Source of the DNA: Rossellomorea orangium
GTDB lineage: Bacteria > Bacillota > Bacilli > Bacillales > Bacillaceae_B
DNA length: 64,000 bases
Reading direction: 5' to 3'
Assembly (NCBI RefSeq): GCF_019334305.1
Contig: NZ_JAHWGH010000002.1
Coordinates: forward strand, 29,478-93,477
Position numbers and translations under genes: made by a program. The notes under the pieces are model-generated. The model worked only from the letters and a program-made list of their open reading frames with translations. It had not been told where the DNA came from and made no database searches. Positions 16,668 to 24,598 of the stretch are shown piece after piece. Numbering within the stretch: the stretch's first letter is position 1; each line of letters opens with the position of its first letter.

Positions 16668-18490
16668 GACCAATCATCCTCTTGTCCGACGTCATATGGG
16701 AGAGTAAAGATGATCGTTGTACCTTTCCCTTCCTTACTTGTCGCCCATACGTCACCGCCGTGTGCTGAAATCATTTCTTTCGCAATAGCAAGACCGAGAC
16801 CCGTACCACCCATTTGTCTTGTTCTAGCTTTATCGACACGGTAGAAACGCTCAAAGATTTTCTCCAGATTTTCCTTTGGAATTCCTAACCCTTGATCTGA
16901 TACGCTGATTTCAATATAACCATCTTTTTCTTTCACTTTGAATGTAATCGTTCCACCCTCAGGTGAATATTTCAATGCATTGGAAATAATATTGTCCAAC
17001 ACCTGGGTGATTTTATCCTGATCCACTTCTACGAATAATGCCTTGTCCGGTAGGTAGCGCTCGAAGGTCACATTGATGTTTTTCGTCATTTCAAAACGAT
17101 CGATGATTTTATGGAAGAATAGAATAAAGTCGACCCAGTCTTTATTGAATCGATAGTCTTTGCTATCCATTTTAGAGAGTTGTAGAAGATCATTGACCAG
17201 CCTGATCATTCTTTCCGTTTCATTTTGCGTTACATCCAAGAATTGAGGGGCAATTGTTTCATCCTGCCAGGCACCTTCTGCCAATGCCTCGAGATAACTT
17301 CTCATCGTCGTCAGCGGCGTTCTGAGCTCATGGGATACATTGGCTACGAATTCCCTTCGCTCAAGGTCGATTTTCTCCTGTTCCGTGATGTCATGTAAAA
17401 CGGCAATCAGACCGTTCACAAATCCAGTCTCTTTTTGAATGATAGAGAAATTAGCCCTCAGGATATAGGGTTTATCCTTTGTGCTGTAATCTAAAATGAT
17501 GGACTCCTGCTCATTGGACAAGTCATCGAACGTATACTCCTCATCCAATCCCAACAGTGAAATGATCGGTTGGGAAACGACTGTTTCACGTGAAACATTC
17601 AGCATGCTTGCCGCGGGATCATTAATAAGGATGACCCTTCCTTTTCGATCGGTGGCAATAACCCCATCGGTCATATAGGAAAGAACGGATGATAGCTTTC
17701 TTCGTTCACCTTCTGTCGTAGCCTGCGCTTCCTGGAGGCGCTTTGTCAGATTATTGAACGTGATGGCCAGTTGACCGATTTCATCATACCCATACACTTT
17801 AACCTTTCTGGAGAAGTTCCCTTTCGCCATGGCCAGTGCCTGTTTTCGCATATCGGATATCGGCCGGGTGACGGTTTGAGCGAGTAAAACCCCCAGGATA
17901 GCCGTGATGACGAGTGCGATGATGGTCCCGTTGGTGAAGATTTTATTAATATCGTTCATTTGATCATATACCCGCTCGATTTCACCAACGATATAGATGG
18001 CCCCGATCACTTCATTATTGGATTCGATCGGTTTCGCATGGACCCAGATTCGGTCATGTGTCCGGTCGTCAAGGTACGTATTTTCAGAAGTAACACCGAG
18101 TGCAAGGACCCTTTTTATATCTTTATCAGACGTCACCCTGTTGACAAGCTTTTGATTATTCGGATCAGAAGTACCGATGATCCGCTTTCGATTATCGATG
18201 ACCCTGATTTCGGCAATATCTGAATTCTTGCTGCTGTCTTCTAATATTCTTCTAATGTCTTCTTCCTGTGTGGGATCATCGTCCTCACGCTCTTTGATCA
18301 TTTCTTCCTTGATGGTGTATTCTAATAATTCCACTCGATTCGTAATGGAAGATTGGAAGTTTTCCACCAGCTTCTGCTCAAGTTCCCTCACGAAATAAAC
18401 CCCGATGATTTGCATAGCGAGAAGGATGAGCAGAACGTATATCAGAACAAATTTCAAATGAATCGAACGGGTTAAACCAACTTTCTTCAT
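16664..18490 (-). CDS. walK: essential sensor histidine kinase WalK (YycG)
   Basis: 608 residues. Two membrane helices (~13-33 and ~187-206) flank an extracellular PAS-like sensor. Then come a HAMP (TRPISDMRKQALAMAKGNF), a cytoplasmic PAS (~265-370), HisKA with phospho-acceptor His387 (FVANVSHELRTPLTT) and HATPase with NALKYSPEGG, DQGLGIP and GTGLGLAIAKEM. It senses the state of the cell wall and phosphorylates WalR to control cell-wall hydrolases. It lies 6 bases after walR. A perfect parS site is embedded in the codons for residues ~298-303. Confidence 0.98.
   Translation of the reverse strand: MKKVGLTRSIHLKFVLIYVLLILLAMQIIGVYFVRELEQKLVENFQSSITNRVELLEYTIKEEMIKEREDDDPTQEEDIRRILEDSSKNSDIAEIRVIDNRKRIIGTSDPNNQKLVNRVTSDKDIKRVLALGVTSENTYLDDRTHDRIWVHAKPIESNNEVIGAIYIVGEIERVYDQMNDINKIFTNGTIIALVITAILGVLLAQTVTRPISDMRKQALAMAKGNFSRKVKVYGYDEIGQLAITFNNLTKRLQEAQATTEGERRKLSSVLSYMTDGVIATDRKGRVILINDPAASMLNVSRETVVSQPIISLLGLDEEYTFDDLSNEQESIILDYSTKDKPYILRANFSIIQKETGFVNGLIAVLHDITEQEKIDLERREFVANVSHELRTPLTTMRSYLEALAEGAWQDETIAPQFLDVTQNETERMIRLVNDLLQLSKMDSKDYRFNKDWVDFILFFHKIIDRFEMTKNINVTFERYLPDKALFVEVDQDKITQVLDNIISNALKYSPEGGTITFKVKEKDGYIEISVSDQGLGIPKENLEKIFERFYRVDKARTRQMGGTGLGLAIAKEMISAHGGDVWATSKEGKGTTIIFTLPYDVGQEDDWS
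17582..17597. promoter_or_regulatory. parS site inside walK
   Basis: TGTTTCACGTGAAACA, a perfect 16-bp palindrome equal to the Bacillus ParB (Spo0J) recognition sequence. It encodes VSRET in WalK, so DNA-binding and coding constraints coincide. Confidence 0.93.
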
Positions 18491-18496
18491 TCCATA

Positions 18497-19204
18497 TTAC
18501 TCCTGTTCAGGATTTCGTAAGTAATAACCGACTCCTCTACGTGTTACGATCCAGGTAGGGTGACTTGGATTATCTTCAATTTTCTCACGGAGACGTCTCA
18601 CGGTCACATCGACGGTACGCACATCCCCATAGTAATCATATCCCCAGACCGTCTGAAGCAAATGCTCCCGGGTCATGACTTGTCCGATATGTTTTGCTAA
18701 ATAGTGAAGAAGCTCGAACTCACGGTGCGTCAGTTCAATCGTTTCTCCCCTTTTTGATACAACGTATGCATCGGGATGAATCGTTAAGGAGCCGACGGTG
18801 ATTTCATTATTCTCATCTTCAACATTTTGCTGTGCTCCATGCTGATGGCGTCGCAGGTTCGCTTTCACCCTTGCAATCAATTCCCGTGTACTGAAAGGCT
18901 TTGTCACATAATCATCCGCTCCGAGCTCAAGACCCAATACTTTGTCGATTTCAGAGTCTTTCGCCGTCAGCATGATGATCGGCATTTCATACTTCTTCCT
19001 GATTTCACGGCACACTTCCATCCCATCGCGATTTGGAAGCATAATATCAAGAAGGACAAGATCCGGCTTGATTTCCTCTGCCATCTTGACGGCTTCATCC
19101 CCATCATACGCGCAGTGAACCTCATATCCTTCTTTTTTCAAATTAAACTGTAATATATCTGCAATTGGTTTCTCATCGTCAACGACTAATATTTTCTTTT
19201 CCAT
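18497..19204 (-). CDS. walR: essential response regulator WalR (YycF)
   Basis: 235 residues, OmpR family. The receiver domain has D9/D10 and phospho-acceptor Asp53 (VLLDIMLP), then Lys in LTAKDSE. The C-terminal winged helix ends [28 protein letters not shown]. It activates or represses genes for peptidoglycan hydrolases through paired TGTWAH half-sites. It is the first gene of the wal operon; AAAGGAG precedes the ATG. The adjacent upstream gene encodes an M23 cell-wall hydrolase, a typical type of WalR target. Confidence 0.98.
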   Translation of the reverse strand: MEKKILVVDDEKPIADILQFNLKKEGYEVHCAYDGDEAVKMAEEIKPDLVLLDIMLPNRDGMEVCREIRKKYEMPIIMLTAKDSEIDKVLGLELGADDYVTKPFSTRELIARVKANLRRHQHGAQQNVEDENNEITVGSLTIHPDAYVVSKRGETIELTHREFELLHYLAKHIGQVMTREHLLQTVWGYDYYGDVRTVDVTVRRLREKIEDNPSHPTWIVTRRGVGYYLRNPEQE

Positions 19205-19362
19205 ATCGTTTGATCTCCTTTAGAAAAAAGTAATGTATCATATAAAGTTGTGATTAGTATAGGATTCTTCCTTTAAATTTATCACTTTCTCCATATTAAT
19301 TCATCTTTAACTCTATCATACCCTTTATTCCCATGCTTGTTGACTACAATCTAAATATAACA

Positions 19363-19400
19363 AAGGGGACTGACAAATAAAATGATTGTGTCAGTCCCTT
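19363..19400 (-). terminator. terminator of the M23 hydrolase gene
   Basis: Minus-strand stem AAGGGACTGACA / GTCAGTCCCCTT with one bulge and TTTG after it, 20 bases past the stop. The walR promoter must lie between here and 19204. Confidence 0.75.
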
Positions 19401-19420
19401 GCTTGATATCCTCTATATCA

Positions 19421-20899
19421 TTATAGTACATCCAATGGATTAATCAGCGATCCGTTCTTGTATACCTCTATATGAAGGTGAACACCCGTTGCTTCACCTG
19501 TTTCTCCCATAATTCCAAGTTTTTGTCCTCTCTCGACCGTTTGACCGGCAGAAACAGAAATGGAATTCAGATGGGCATAGATGGTCTTATAACCATTCCC
19601 ATGATCGATGACGACTTTATTTCCATAACCACCATCATCCCATCCGGCTGAAACGACTCTTCCGTTATCAACGGATTTAATGGTGCGGTCACTTGGACGT
19701 GCGATGTCGATCCCTTTATGCATTTTCCCCCAGCGAGGTCCCTGCTTGGAAGAAATGTAACCGCCATTCGTCGGCCATGCAAAACTTCCAGAACCCCTGG
19801 ACGGAGTGGCTTTTGTTCCTTTAATCAGGATGTATTTCACTGGATCTTTCAGTTTTTTCTCTTCTTTAACATTTTTATCGGTTTGAGAACCGTTTACCTC
19901 TGTCGTTTCAAACGTAACGGATTTCTCTCCATCTTGACCTTCCTGCTTCACTTTCGTATCGCCTTTATTCATTGAAGAGTCTTCCTTGACTTCTTTTTCG
20001 TAGGCGATTTTTTCAATTTTATTGGCTTCCTTCTTAACGAGAACATGAACAAGAGGCTCATACACAGTTACATTTACCTCTGTACCTACTTTCAAAGCAC
20101 CGTCCTCTTTCAAATCTTCATTTAACTCCAGCAATTTACCTGTCGTTATAGAATGATCTGCAGCAATCGTGCTCAACGCATCGCCTTCCTGGACTTTATA
20201 CTTCTTCTCTTCCGCTGTTCCTTTTTTAAGAAGCTCAGCAGCTTCCTTCGGAGACTTTAACTCTTCCGGCTTCACTTGTGCCTTCTTCGTTTCCACACTC
20301 TCTTTAAATGAAACATCCAACAAACGGGTTTCATTTTCTTTCAATGCGGGTAAAGAAGTAGATGTAGAATCCTTTGTGCGATCTTCATATTCATTAAGCT
20401 CTTCTTCAGAAACATAATTAAGCTTAAACGATTTTAGCGCTTCTTCAGCCGCCTTTTCGTCCTTTACATAAGCAACTGGTTTATCGTTGACAACCAAAGC
20501 AAACGCATTCGCTTCAATTGATACAGATGAATTTAAACTTTCGATGACTTGCTGATTATTGGTTTTAACCGTTTCGAATACATTCTCAGGTATGTATGTT
20601 ATGTCTTGATTAAAATCAACCTGATAATCACTGTACTCCTTCTGTGCCTTCTCAAGCTTCTCTTCTAAAACGTCCTTCACCTGTTCCTCATTTGTAACAG
20701 CCCCTACATACTCATCACCCATGTACACATGATAGATGGTTTGCAAGTCGTTTTCGGACCCGTTAGACGCCGTCGCTGAAGAAAACGTTAAGGTGGAAAG
20801 TGCGAGTGTCGTTATTCCCACTCGTTTCACAAATTGATTTGATCTATGTCGAATATTAAGTTTTTCTAAAAAGGGTGATAACTTCTTTCCAAAACTCAT
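19421..20899 (-). CDS. secreted LysM-G5-M23 peptidoglycan endopeptidase
   Basis: 492 residues. A basic leader and hydrophobic segment end near residue 45 (TLALSTLTFSSATASN), a probable signal peptide. A long helical region follows (~50-230), then LysM (~235-285, YKVQEGDALSTIAADHSI), a G5-like segment (~287-365) and the M23 metallopeptidase domain (~375-490). That domain has zinc ligands in MHKGIDIA and HLHIEVY, with the second catalytic His in YAHLN. It should cut peptide cross-bridges in the wall. It sits immediately upstream of walR in the same direction, and WalR control is likely though not shown. AGGAGG precedes the ATG. Confidence 0.93.
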   Translation of the reverse strand: MSFGKKLSPFLEKLNIRHRSNQFVKRVGITTLALSTLTFSSATASNGSENDLQTIYHVYMGDEYVGAVTNEEQVKDVLEEKLEKAQKEYSDYQVDFNQDITYIPENVFETVKTNNQQVIESLNSSVSIEANAFALVVNDKPVAYVKDEKAAEEALKSFKLNYVSEEELNEYEDRTKDSTSTSLPALKENETRLLDVSFKESVETKKAQVKPEELKSPKEAAELLKKGTAEEKKYKVQEGDALSTIAADHSITTGKLLELNEDLKEDGALKVGTEVNVTVYEPLVHVLVKKEANKIEKIAYEKEVKEDSSMNKGDTKVKQEGQDGEKSVTFETTEVNGSQTDKNVKEEKKLKDPVKYILIKGTKATPSRGSGSFAWPTNGGYISSKQGPRWGKMHKGIDIARPSDRTIKSVDNGRVVSAGWDDGGYGNKVVIDHGNGYKTIYAHLNSISVSAGQTVERGQKLGIMGETGEATGVHLHIEVYKNGSLINPLDVL

Positions 20900-21035
20900 T
20901 GACTTGCCTCCTATAAACTAAAGCAAAAATCCCGGTTAACGGTAGTTCATTATGCCTAATTTAGTCAAATTCTATAAAATTCGTACTTTACTAATTTACC
21001 ATAATTCGACGAAAACCGGGACGCAGAATGATGAT

Positions 21036-21052
21036 TGTAATATAACTGTATA
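21036..21052 (+). promoter_or_regulatory. WalR-box-like direct repeat
   Basis: TGTAAT-ATAAC-TGTATA matches TGTWAH-N5-TGTWAH with one mismatch, about 140 bases before the M23 hydrolase start but on the strand opposite to it. A weak candidate. Confidence 0.3.
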
Positions 21053-21206
21053 ATTTGTCAGTTCATATCCTTTTCGTTTATAGCGAAAGATCCTTGTCAT
21101 AGTGGGAATCAAATGGGTCAAAAGGTGGATTTGTCATTGAAATAGTGCTGGTAATAATTAGAGGAAAGTGGGGGTGAATGTTACATAAGTGTTACAGAAC
21201 ATAATA

Positions 21207-21246
21207 AAAAAGTACTACGAGAGTCAAAGTCGTCGCAGTACTTTTT
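21207..21246 (-). terminator. terminator of the tRNA cluster
   Basis: Perfect 10-bp stem AAAAAGTACT / AGTACTTTTT (21207-21216, 21237-21246), just after the tRNA-Phe 3' end on the minus strand. Confidence 0.85.
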
Positions 21247-21252
21247 GTAAGA

Positions 21253-21325
21253 TGGCTCAGGACGGAATCGAACCGCCGACACATGGATTTTCAGTCCATT
21301 GCTCTACCAACTGAGCTACTGAGCC
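21253..21325 (-). tRNA. tRNA-Phe (GAA)
   Basis: A 73-nt cloverleaf read on the minus strand: acceptor GGCTCAG/CTGAGCC, anticodon loop CTGAAAA giving GAA, and T-loop GGTTCGATTCC. CCA is not encoded. Last gene of the cluster. Confidence 0.97.
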
Positions 21326-21363
21326 GTATATATGTATTCGCCCATTATCAAAATGAAAAATGG

Positions 21364-21437
21364 CGGTCCGGACGGGACTCGAACCCGCGACCTCCTGCGT
21401 GACAGGCAGGCATTCTAACCAACTGAACTACCGGACC
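21364..21437 (-). tRNA. tRNA-Asp (GTC)
   Basis: Acceptor GGTCCGG/CCGGACC, anticodon stem CCTGC/GCAGG with loop CTGTCAC giving GTC. CCA is encoded at 21361-21363. Confidence 0.97.
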
Positions 21438-21443
21438 AAAGTT

Positions 21444-21581
21444 TTTTCGCGTTAGCGAAAATAACTATCCTTACATGCGTTAGCAAAATAGGTTTCATTA
21501 ATTTGACGATAGTCAAAATAACTTTCATTACTTTGCGTTAGCGAGAATAACTATCCTTACCTTGCTTATGCAAAGAAAATG
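21444..21581. repeat. degenerate tandem hairpin repeat in the tRNA spacer
   Basis: Five units of about 26-31 bases between tRNA-Glu and tRNA-Asp. Each is a small hairpin with a GTTA, GATA or TTAT loop followed by a tail like ATAACTATCCTTAC. Unit 1 has TTTTCGC/GCGAAAA (21444-21461) and unit 3 has TTTGAC/GTCAAA (21502-21517). Units 1 and 4 share GCGTTAGCG and the identical tail. The array lies inside the tRNA precursor transcript. Confidence 0.75.
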
Positions 21582-21641
21582 TATTTTACTCCCCATAGAT
21601 GATCTGCTAAGCCAGCAATCTTTCAATTAGGAAATAAAATA

Positions 21642-21713
21642 TGACCCATACGGGATTCGAACCCGTGTTACCGCCGTGAAAGGGCGGTGTCTTAACCGCT
21701 TGACCAATGGGCC
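21642..21713 (-). tRNA. tRNA-Glu (TTC)
   Basis: 72 nt: acceptor GGCCCAT/ATGGGTC, anticodon stem CCGCC/GGCGG with loop CTTTCAC giving TTC, and GGTTCGAATCC T-arm. CCA is not encoded. Confidence 0.97.
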
Positions 21714-21729
21714 ATGACAAGAAAAATGG

Positions 21730-21802
21730 TGAGCCATGAAGGACTCGAACCTTCGACCCTCTGATTAAAAGTCAGATGCTCTACCAACTGAGCTAATGGC
21801 TC
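21730..21802 (-). tRNA. tRNA-Lys (TTT)
   Basis: Acceptor GAGCCAT/ATGGCTC, anticodon stem TCTGA/TCAGA with loop CTTTTAA giving TTT. CCA is encoded at 21727-21729. First tRNA of the cluster. Confidence 0.97.
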
Positions 21803-21865
21803 TCTAAGTATATATAAACACGACTCGAAGGCTTGATCAAAGCCTCTTTCGTGACAACGAAATTA

Positions 21866-21895
21866 ATATTATCACAGTATGATTGTCGAGGGCAA
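21866..21895 (-). promoter_or_regulatory. probable tRNA-cluster promoter
   Basis: Minus-strand TTGCCC (21890-21895), 18-base spacer, TAATAT (21866-21871), about 65 bases before tRNA-Lys. The -35 match is imperfect. Confidence 0.5.
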
Positions 21896-22044
21896 CAGTT
21901 TTTTTGGTTTTTTGTCGAAAATTATTTCTCGGGGAATAATTTGGTCAATAATGGCTAATAGGGGAAATGATTTTCACTAAAATGGACGCCCACCACACAA
22001 AAAAGACCCGCCACCAAAGCAGCAGATCTCCATCCTAAACAATA

Positions 22045-22458
22045 TCAATAAGTCAAACTAGCCGCCACAACCAATCCCACGACAATCGACGCTGAGAACA
22101 GGCTAAATCCTATGGCGATGTTTCCTTCTTCCACTTTCTTAGCAAGGCTTGTGCGTGGAGTCAGAACAAATTCGATGATCCAGTAGGCAATGACTTGGGT
22201 CGCGATTCCGATCAAGCCCCAAATAAACGCATCAAGTAAATTAAGGCTGTTCGCCCATACGGTGTAGATGACGATCGCGAGCCCGATGGCTTTTCCCCAT
22301 AGTTTCAAGGCTACCGCAATGTTTCCTTCTTTAATTAACTTCGCTTCTGAGAATTTTGTGGTGAAGGCGAAGACAGTGACACCGAGGATCATTAGTCCAA
22401 GGCCTGTTCCGACGTGGGCCAGAAAGCTGAGTAGGGCTTCACTTGTTATGATTTGCAT
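22045..22458 (-). CDS. DUF350 (YjfL-like) membrane protein
   Basis: 137 residues and four predicted helices, made of two DUF350 units: GLMILGVTVFAFTTKF...EGNIAVALKLWGKAIG (~18-60) and AYWIIEFVLTP...EGNIAIGFSLFSASIVVG (~90-130). The repeated EGNIA motif at a helix start is the family hallmark. The biochemical role is unknown; the family is often found beside GSP-synthetase-like ATP-grasp enzymes, as in E. coli yjfL-yjfC. Here it lies 15 bases after such a gene and is the last gene of the cassette. Confidence 0.88.
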   Translation of the reverse strand: MQIITSEALLSFLAHVGTGLGLMILGVTVFAFTTKFSEAKLIKEGNIAVALKLWGKAIGLAIVIYTVWANSLNLLDAFIWGLIGIATQVIAYWIIEFVLTPRTSLAKKVEEGNIAIGFSLFSASIVVGLVVAASLTY

Positions 22459-22473
22459 GTGTTTCTCTCCTTT

Positions 22474-23706
22474 TTATTTCTCCTGTATTCCTACAGACAG
22501 AAAGTATGATTCGTTATCAGTGATGGCGTTTCCGGCTCTAATCCCAATGGCGCCGGGATTGCCGTTGATGATGAAGCTTCCCACCATCAGGCTTGCTTCC
22601 TTTTCCCCTTCATCTGTTGTGATCACCGCGACAGGAAGGGGGCAGAATTGTTGATAGACAGGCAGCGTCTGTTTATACGTTTCATTTTTGTCTTCAAGTA
22701 ACACCTTTCCTGACGCTTCCAGGATCTTGACTGTATCTCCTTCACGGCCGAATGCCGGTTTTTGTACGTACGTCATCCCGCTTTTCTCGAACGTTTCAGA
22801 GTCCAGATAGGTTGGAAGGAGGTAGCGGTCAATCCATTGATGTTCTTCTTCCGTGAAAAAGGTGCTTCCTTCTTCATGAAGTCCCCAGATGAGTGCCTGC
22901 ACCCCTTTTGACTGCAGCAAAAAGGCCGATGGTGGGTTCAAGACAGCCAGCTTGTTGTCCAAAACCAATTGCATCAGTTCCTGTCCGACTTTTTCTTTTG
23001 TCAGTGGATCCTGATCGTCAACGAGATGCTCAATGGGATAGGTTTGCCGGTATAGGACATCGATTCGCTCCCCACCCGGTGTGAATAGTCCCTCGTCCCG
23101 TATTTGCAGCTGATCGAGGCTGACATATTCTGAAGGGACGTCGGCAAGCTTCTGGATATACTTTGTAGTGAGGTGATCTTCTTCATGATCGGCATGGGAC
23201 GTAAAGACGATCTTTGCGTCGCCCTCCCTTTGAAGGGACTGCCAGGAAGATAAGAGACCGCGTTTCAATTCTTTGGATAACTGTTCTCCCATACCTGCAT
23301 TCGGATTGGTGCAATCGAAATACTCACAGACCTTTTCATTTACATGATAAAGCTCTTTAATGAAAGTAGGCGTATCACTATTAAATTCTAATAGTTTTAT
23401 ATCTCCATTTGATACGACGAAATCAAATCTCCCAATGATACATTCTTGAGGTATGGACTTACATTTTATATATGAGAGGGATTCTTCAGGATATCCCAGT
23501 TCGAGAAGGGTTTCATCATCCAGCTCCCGAAGGAGATCTGCCGTTTTGTCAAAAATGGCGTACACACGCTTTGATGCTTCTTGTATGGCCAAAATGGTAT
23601 CATGCGATGTCTGATGGATATCCAATAAAGCGTATTCTAAGTCATATAAATCATGCCAGAAATCAGGAATATCTTTATAGAATTCTCTTCTTTTATCACG
23701 GTGCAT
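22474..23706 (-). CDS. glutathionylspermidine-synthase-like ATP-grasp ligase (YjfC/YgiC type)
   Basis: 410 residues, the size of stand-alone YgiC/YjfC proteins, which lack the amidase half of E. coli Gsp. The N-terminal region has RFDFVVSNGDIKLLEFNSDTPTF (~92-115), the conserved substrate-side motif. The ATP-grasp core includes VYRQTYPIEHLV, NPPSAFLLQSKG, YVQKPAFGREGDTV and IGIRAGNAITD near the C-terminus. Such enzymes join a carboxylate to an amine using ATP; the substrate pair is not known for this branch. It starts 2 bases after the lipoprotein gene and is followed by DUF350, an arrangement that implies joint function. Confidence 0.9.
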   Translation of the reverse strand: MHRDKRREFYKDIPDFWHDLYDLEYALLDIHQTSHDTILAIQEASKRVYAIFDKTADLLRELDDETLLELGYPEESLSYIKCKSIPQECIIGRFDFVVSNGDIKLLEFNSDTPTFIKELYHVNEKVCEYFDCTNPNAGMGEQLSKELKRGLLSSWQSLQREGDAKIVFTSHADHEEDHLTTKYIQKLADVPSEYVSLDQLQIRDEGLFTPGGERIDVLYRQTYPIEHLVDDQDPLTKEKVGQELMQLVLDNKLAVLNPPSAFLLQSKGVQALIWGLHEEGSTFFTEEEHQWIDRYLLPTYLDSETFEKSGMTYVQKPAFGREGDTVKILEASGKVLLEDKNETYKQTLPVYQQFCPLPVAVITTDEGEKEASLMVGSFIINGNPGAIGIRAGNAITDNESYFLSVGIQEK

Positions 23707-23708
23707 AT

Positions 23709-24017
23709 TTACCCTCCAAATCCACCTTTAGAGCCGCTTCCTATACCTGATTTATAGCTCTTTGAGTAGGATTTATAGCTTGGTGAGCTTTTCAGCCCGG
23801 ATTTATTTTTATAATACTTTCCTCCATAGAAATAGTGGCCGTAATGGGAGGATCGATCATCATCGCAGTAATAAGTCCCGCTCTCATCATCCCAATCCCA
23901 ATCGTCACAGTCTACGTCCGTCGGTTCCGGCGGGAGGTCCTGGTTCCCACAGCCGCTGACAGATATCGCCATGACAGAGGCGGCCACTCCCGCCATCATT
24001 TTTTTCGTTTTGTTCAT
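23709..24017 (-). CDS. small lipoprotein of the ATP-grasp/DUF350 cassette
   Basis: 102 residues. Signal peptide with lipobox ISVSGC (Cys at ~23) predicts a membrane-anchored extracellular lipoprotein. The mature part begins with an acidic segment containing two Cys (DVDCDDWDWDD...TYYCDDD). It then becomes rich in Tyr, Ser, Lys and Gly and ends SGSKGGFGG. It overlaps the preceding gene by 4 bases and the ligase gene follows 2 bases later. It resembles in position the DUF1190/DUF4247-type lipoproteins of similar cassettes. Its free Gly-rich C-terminus could be a ligase target; that is speculation. Confidence 0.8.
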   Translation of the reverse strand: MNKTKKMMAGVAASVMAISVSGCGNQDLPPEPTDVDCDDWDWDDESGTYYCDDDRSSHYGHYFYGGKYYKNKSGLKSSPSYKSYSKSYKSGIGSGSKGGFGG

Positions 24018-24478
24018 TTTCTTTCCTCCTCCAGCTTATATCCCGTTGCCTTTACATATAGTAGATACACATAGCGATCCTCATCTATCTCAGCAGAGTC
24101 GCGTTCCCATTCGACTCCGTCTAAATAATAATAAACGGAACCGATGACGCTTAGAATATCAAGATGAAAATCATGATGTTCTATTTTTAGGATGGGATTA
24201 TTTTTCCGTTGATTGAGCTCACGAATTTCAAGTACCAATCGTTCCGGTGGAAATAAAGGGTCATTCAGAGGTTCTTCCTCATAGGTTTCCACATAAATGA
24301 CGAATACGTTGCCTTCTATGGAAGAAGAAAGCTGTCGATAGGTGACCCCTTCCTTCACAAAGAACTCACATTCCCTTCTTGCGAGAATCTGTTCAAGCTC
24401 TATATCGGGGTAGTGATAAATGGGCTCGAAGGTGTCGTTTCCTTTTCTCAATCGATATTCTAATATCGGTTCTTTCAT
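24014..24478 (-). CDS. hypothetical protein, first gene of the ATP-grasp/DUF350 cassette
   Basis: 154 residues, unrecognised. Soluble, acidic, beta-rich composition with no signal or membrane segment. It begins MKEPILEYRLRKGND, and the C-terminal half has DILSVIGSVYYYLDGVEWERD. By position it replaces the DUF4178/DUF2491 (YjfK)-type protein of related operons, but I cannot assign it to that family. Its stop overlaps the lipoprotein start (ATGA). GGAGG lies 10 bases before the ATG. The divergent channel gene starts 120 bases away. Confidence 0.7.
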   Translation of the reverse strand: MKEPILEYRLRKGNDTFEPIYHYPDIELEQILARRECEFFVKEGVTYRQLSSSIEGNVFVIYVETYEEEPLNDPLFPPERLVLEIRELNQRKNNPILKIEHHDFHLDILSVIGSVYYYLDGVEWERDSAEIDEDRYVYLLYVKATGYKLEEERK

Positions 24479-24598
24479 TTCGTGGCAGCCTCCTACAATG
24501 ATTTCTTTAAACTATACGAACCAGTAATGAAAAGGTTTCATTTTCCAGAAGTTCATTGGTATGATTGAACTATGATTTTTTAAAAAAGGAGGGTATGT

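Noticed and set aside
21444..21581. Repeat array considered as CRISPR
   Set aside because: Units are contiguous degenerate hairpins without unique spacers, and no cas gene is present in the window.
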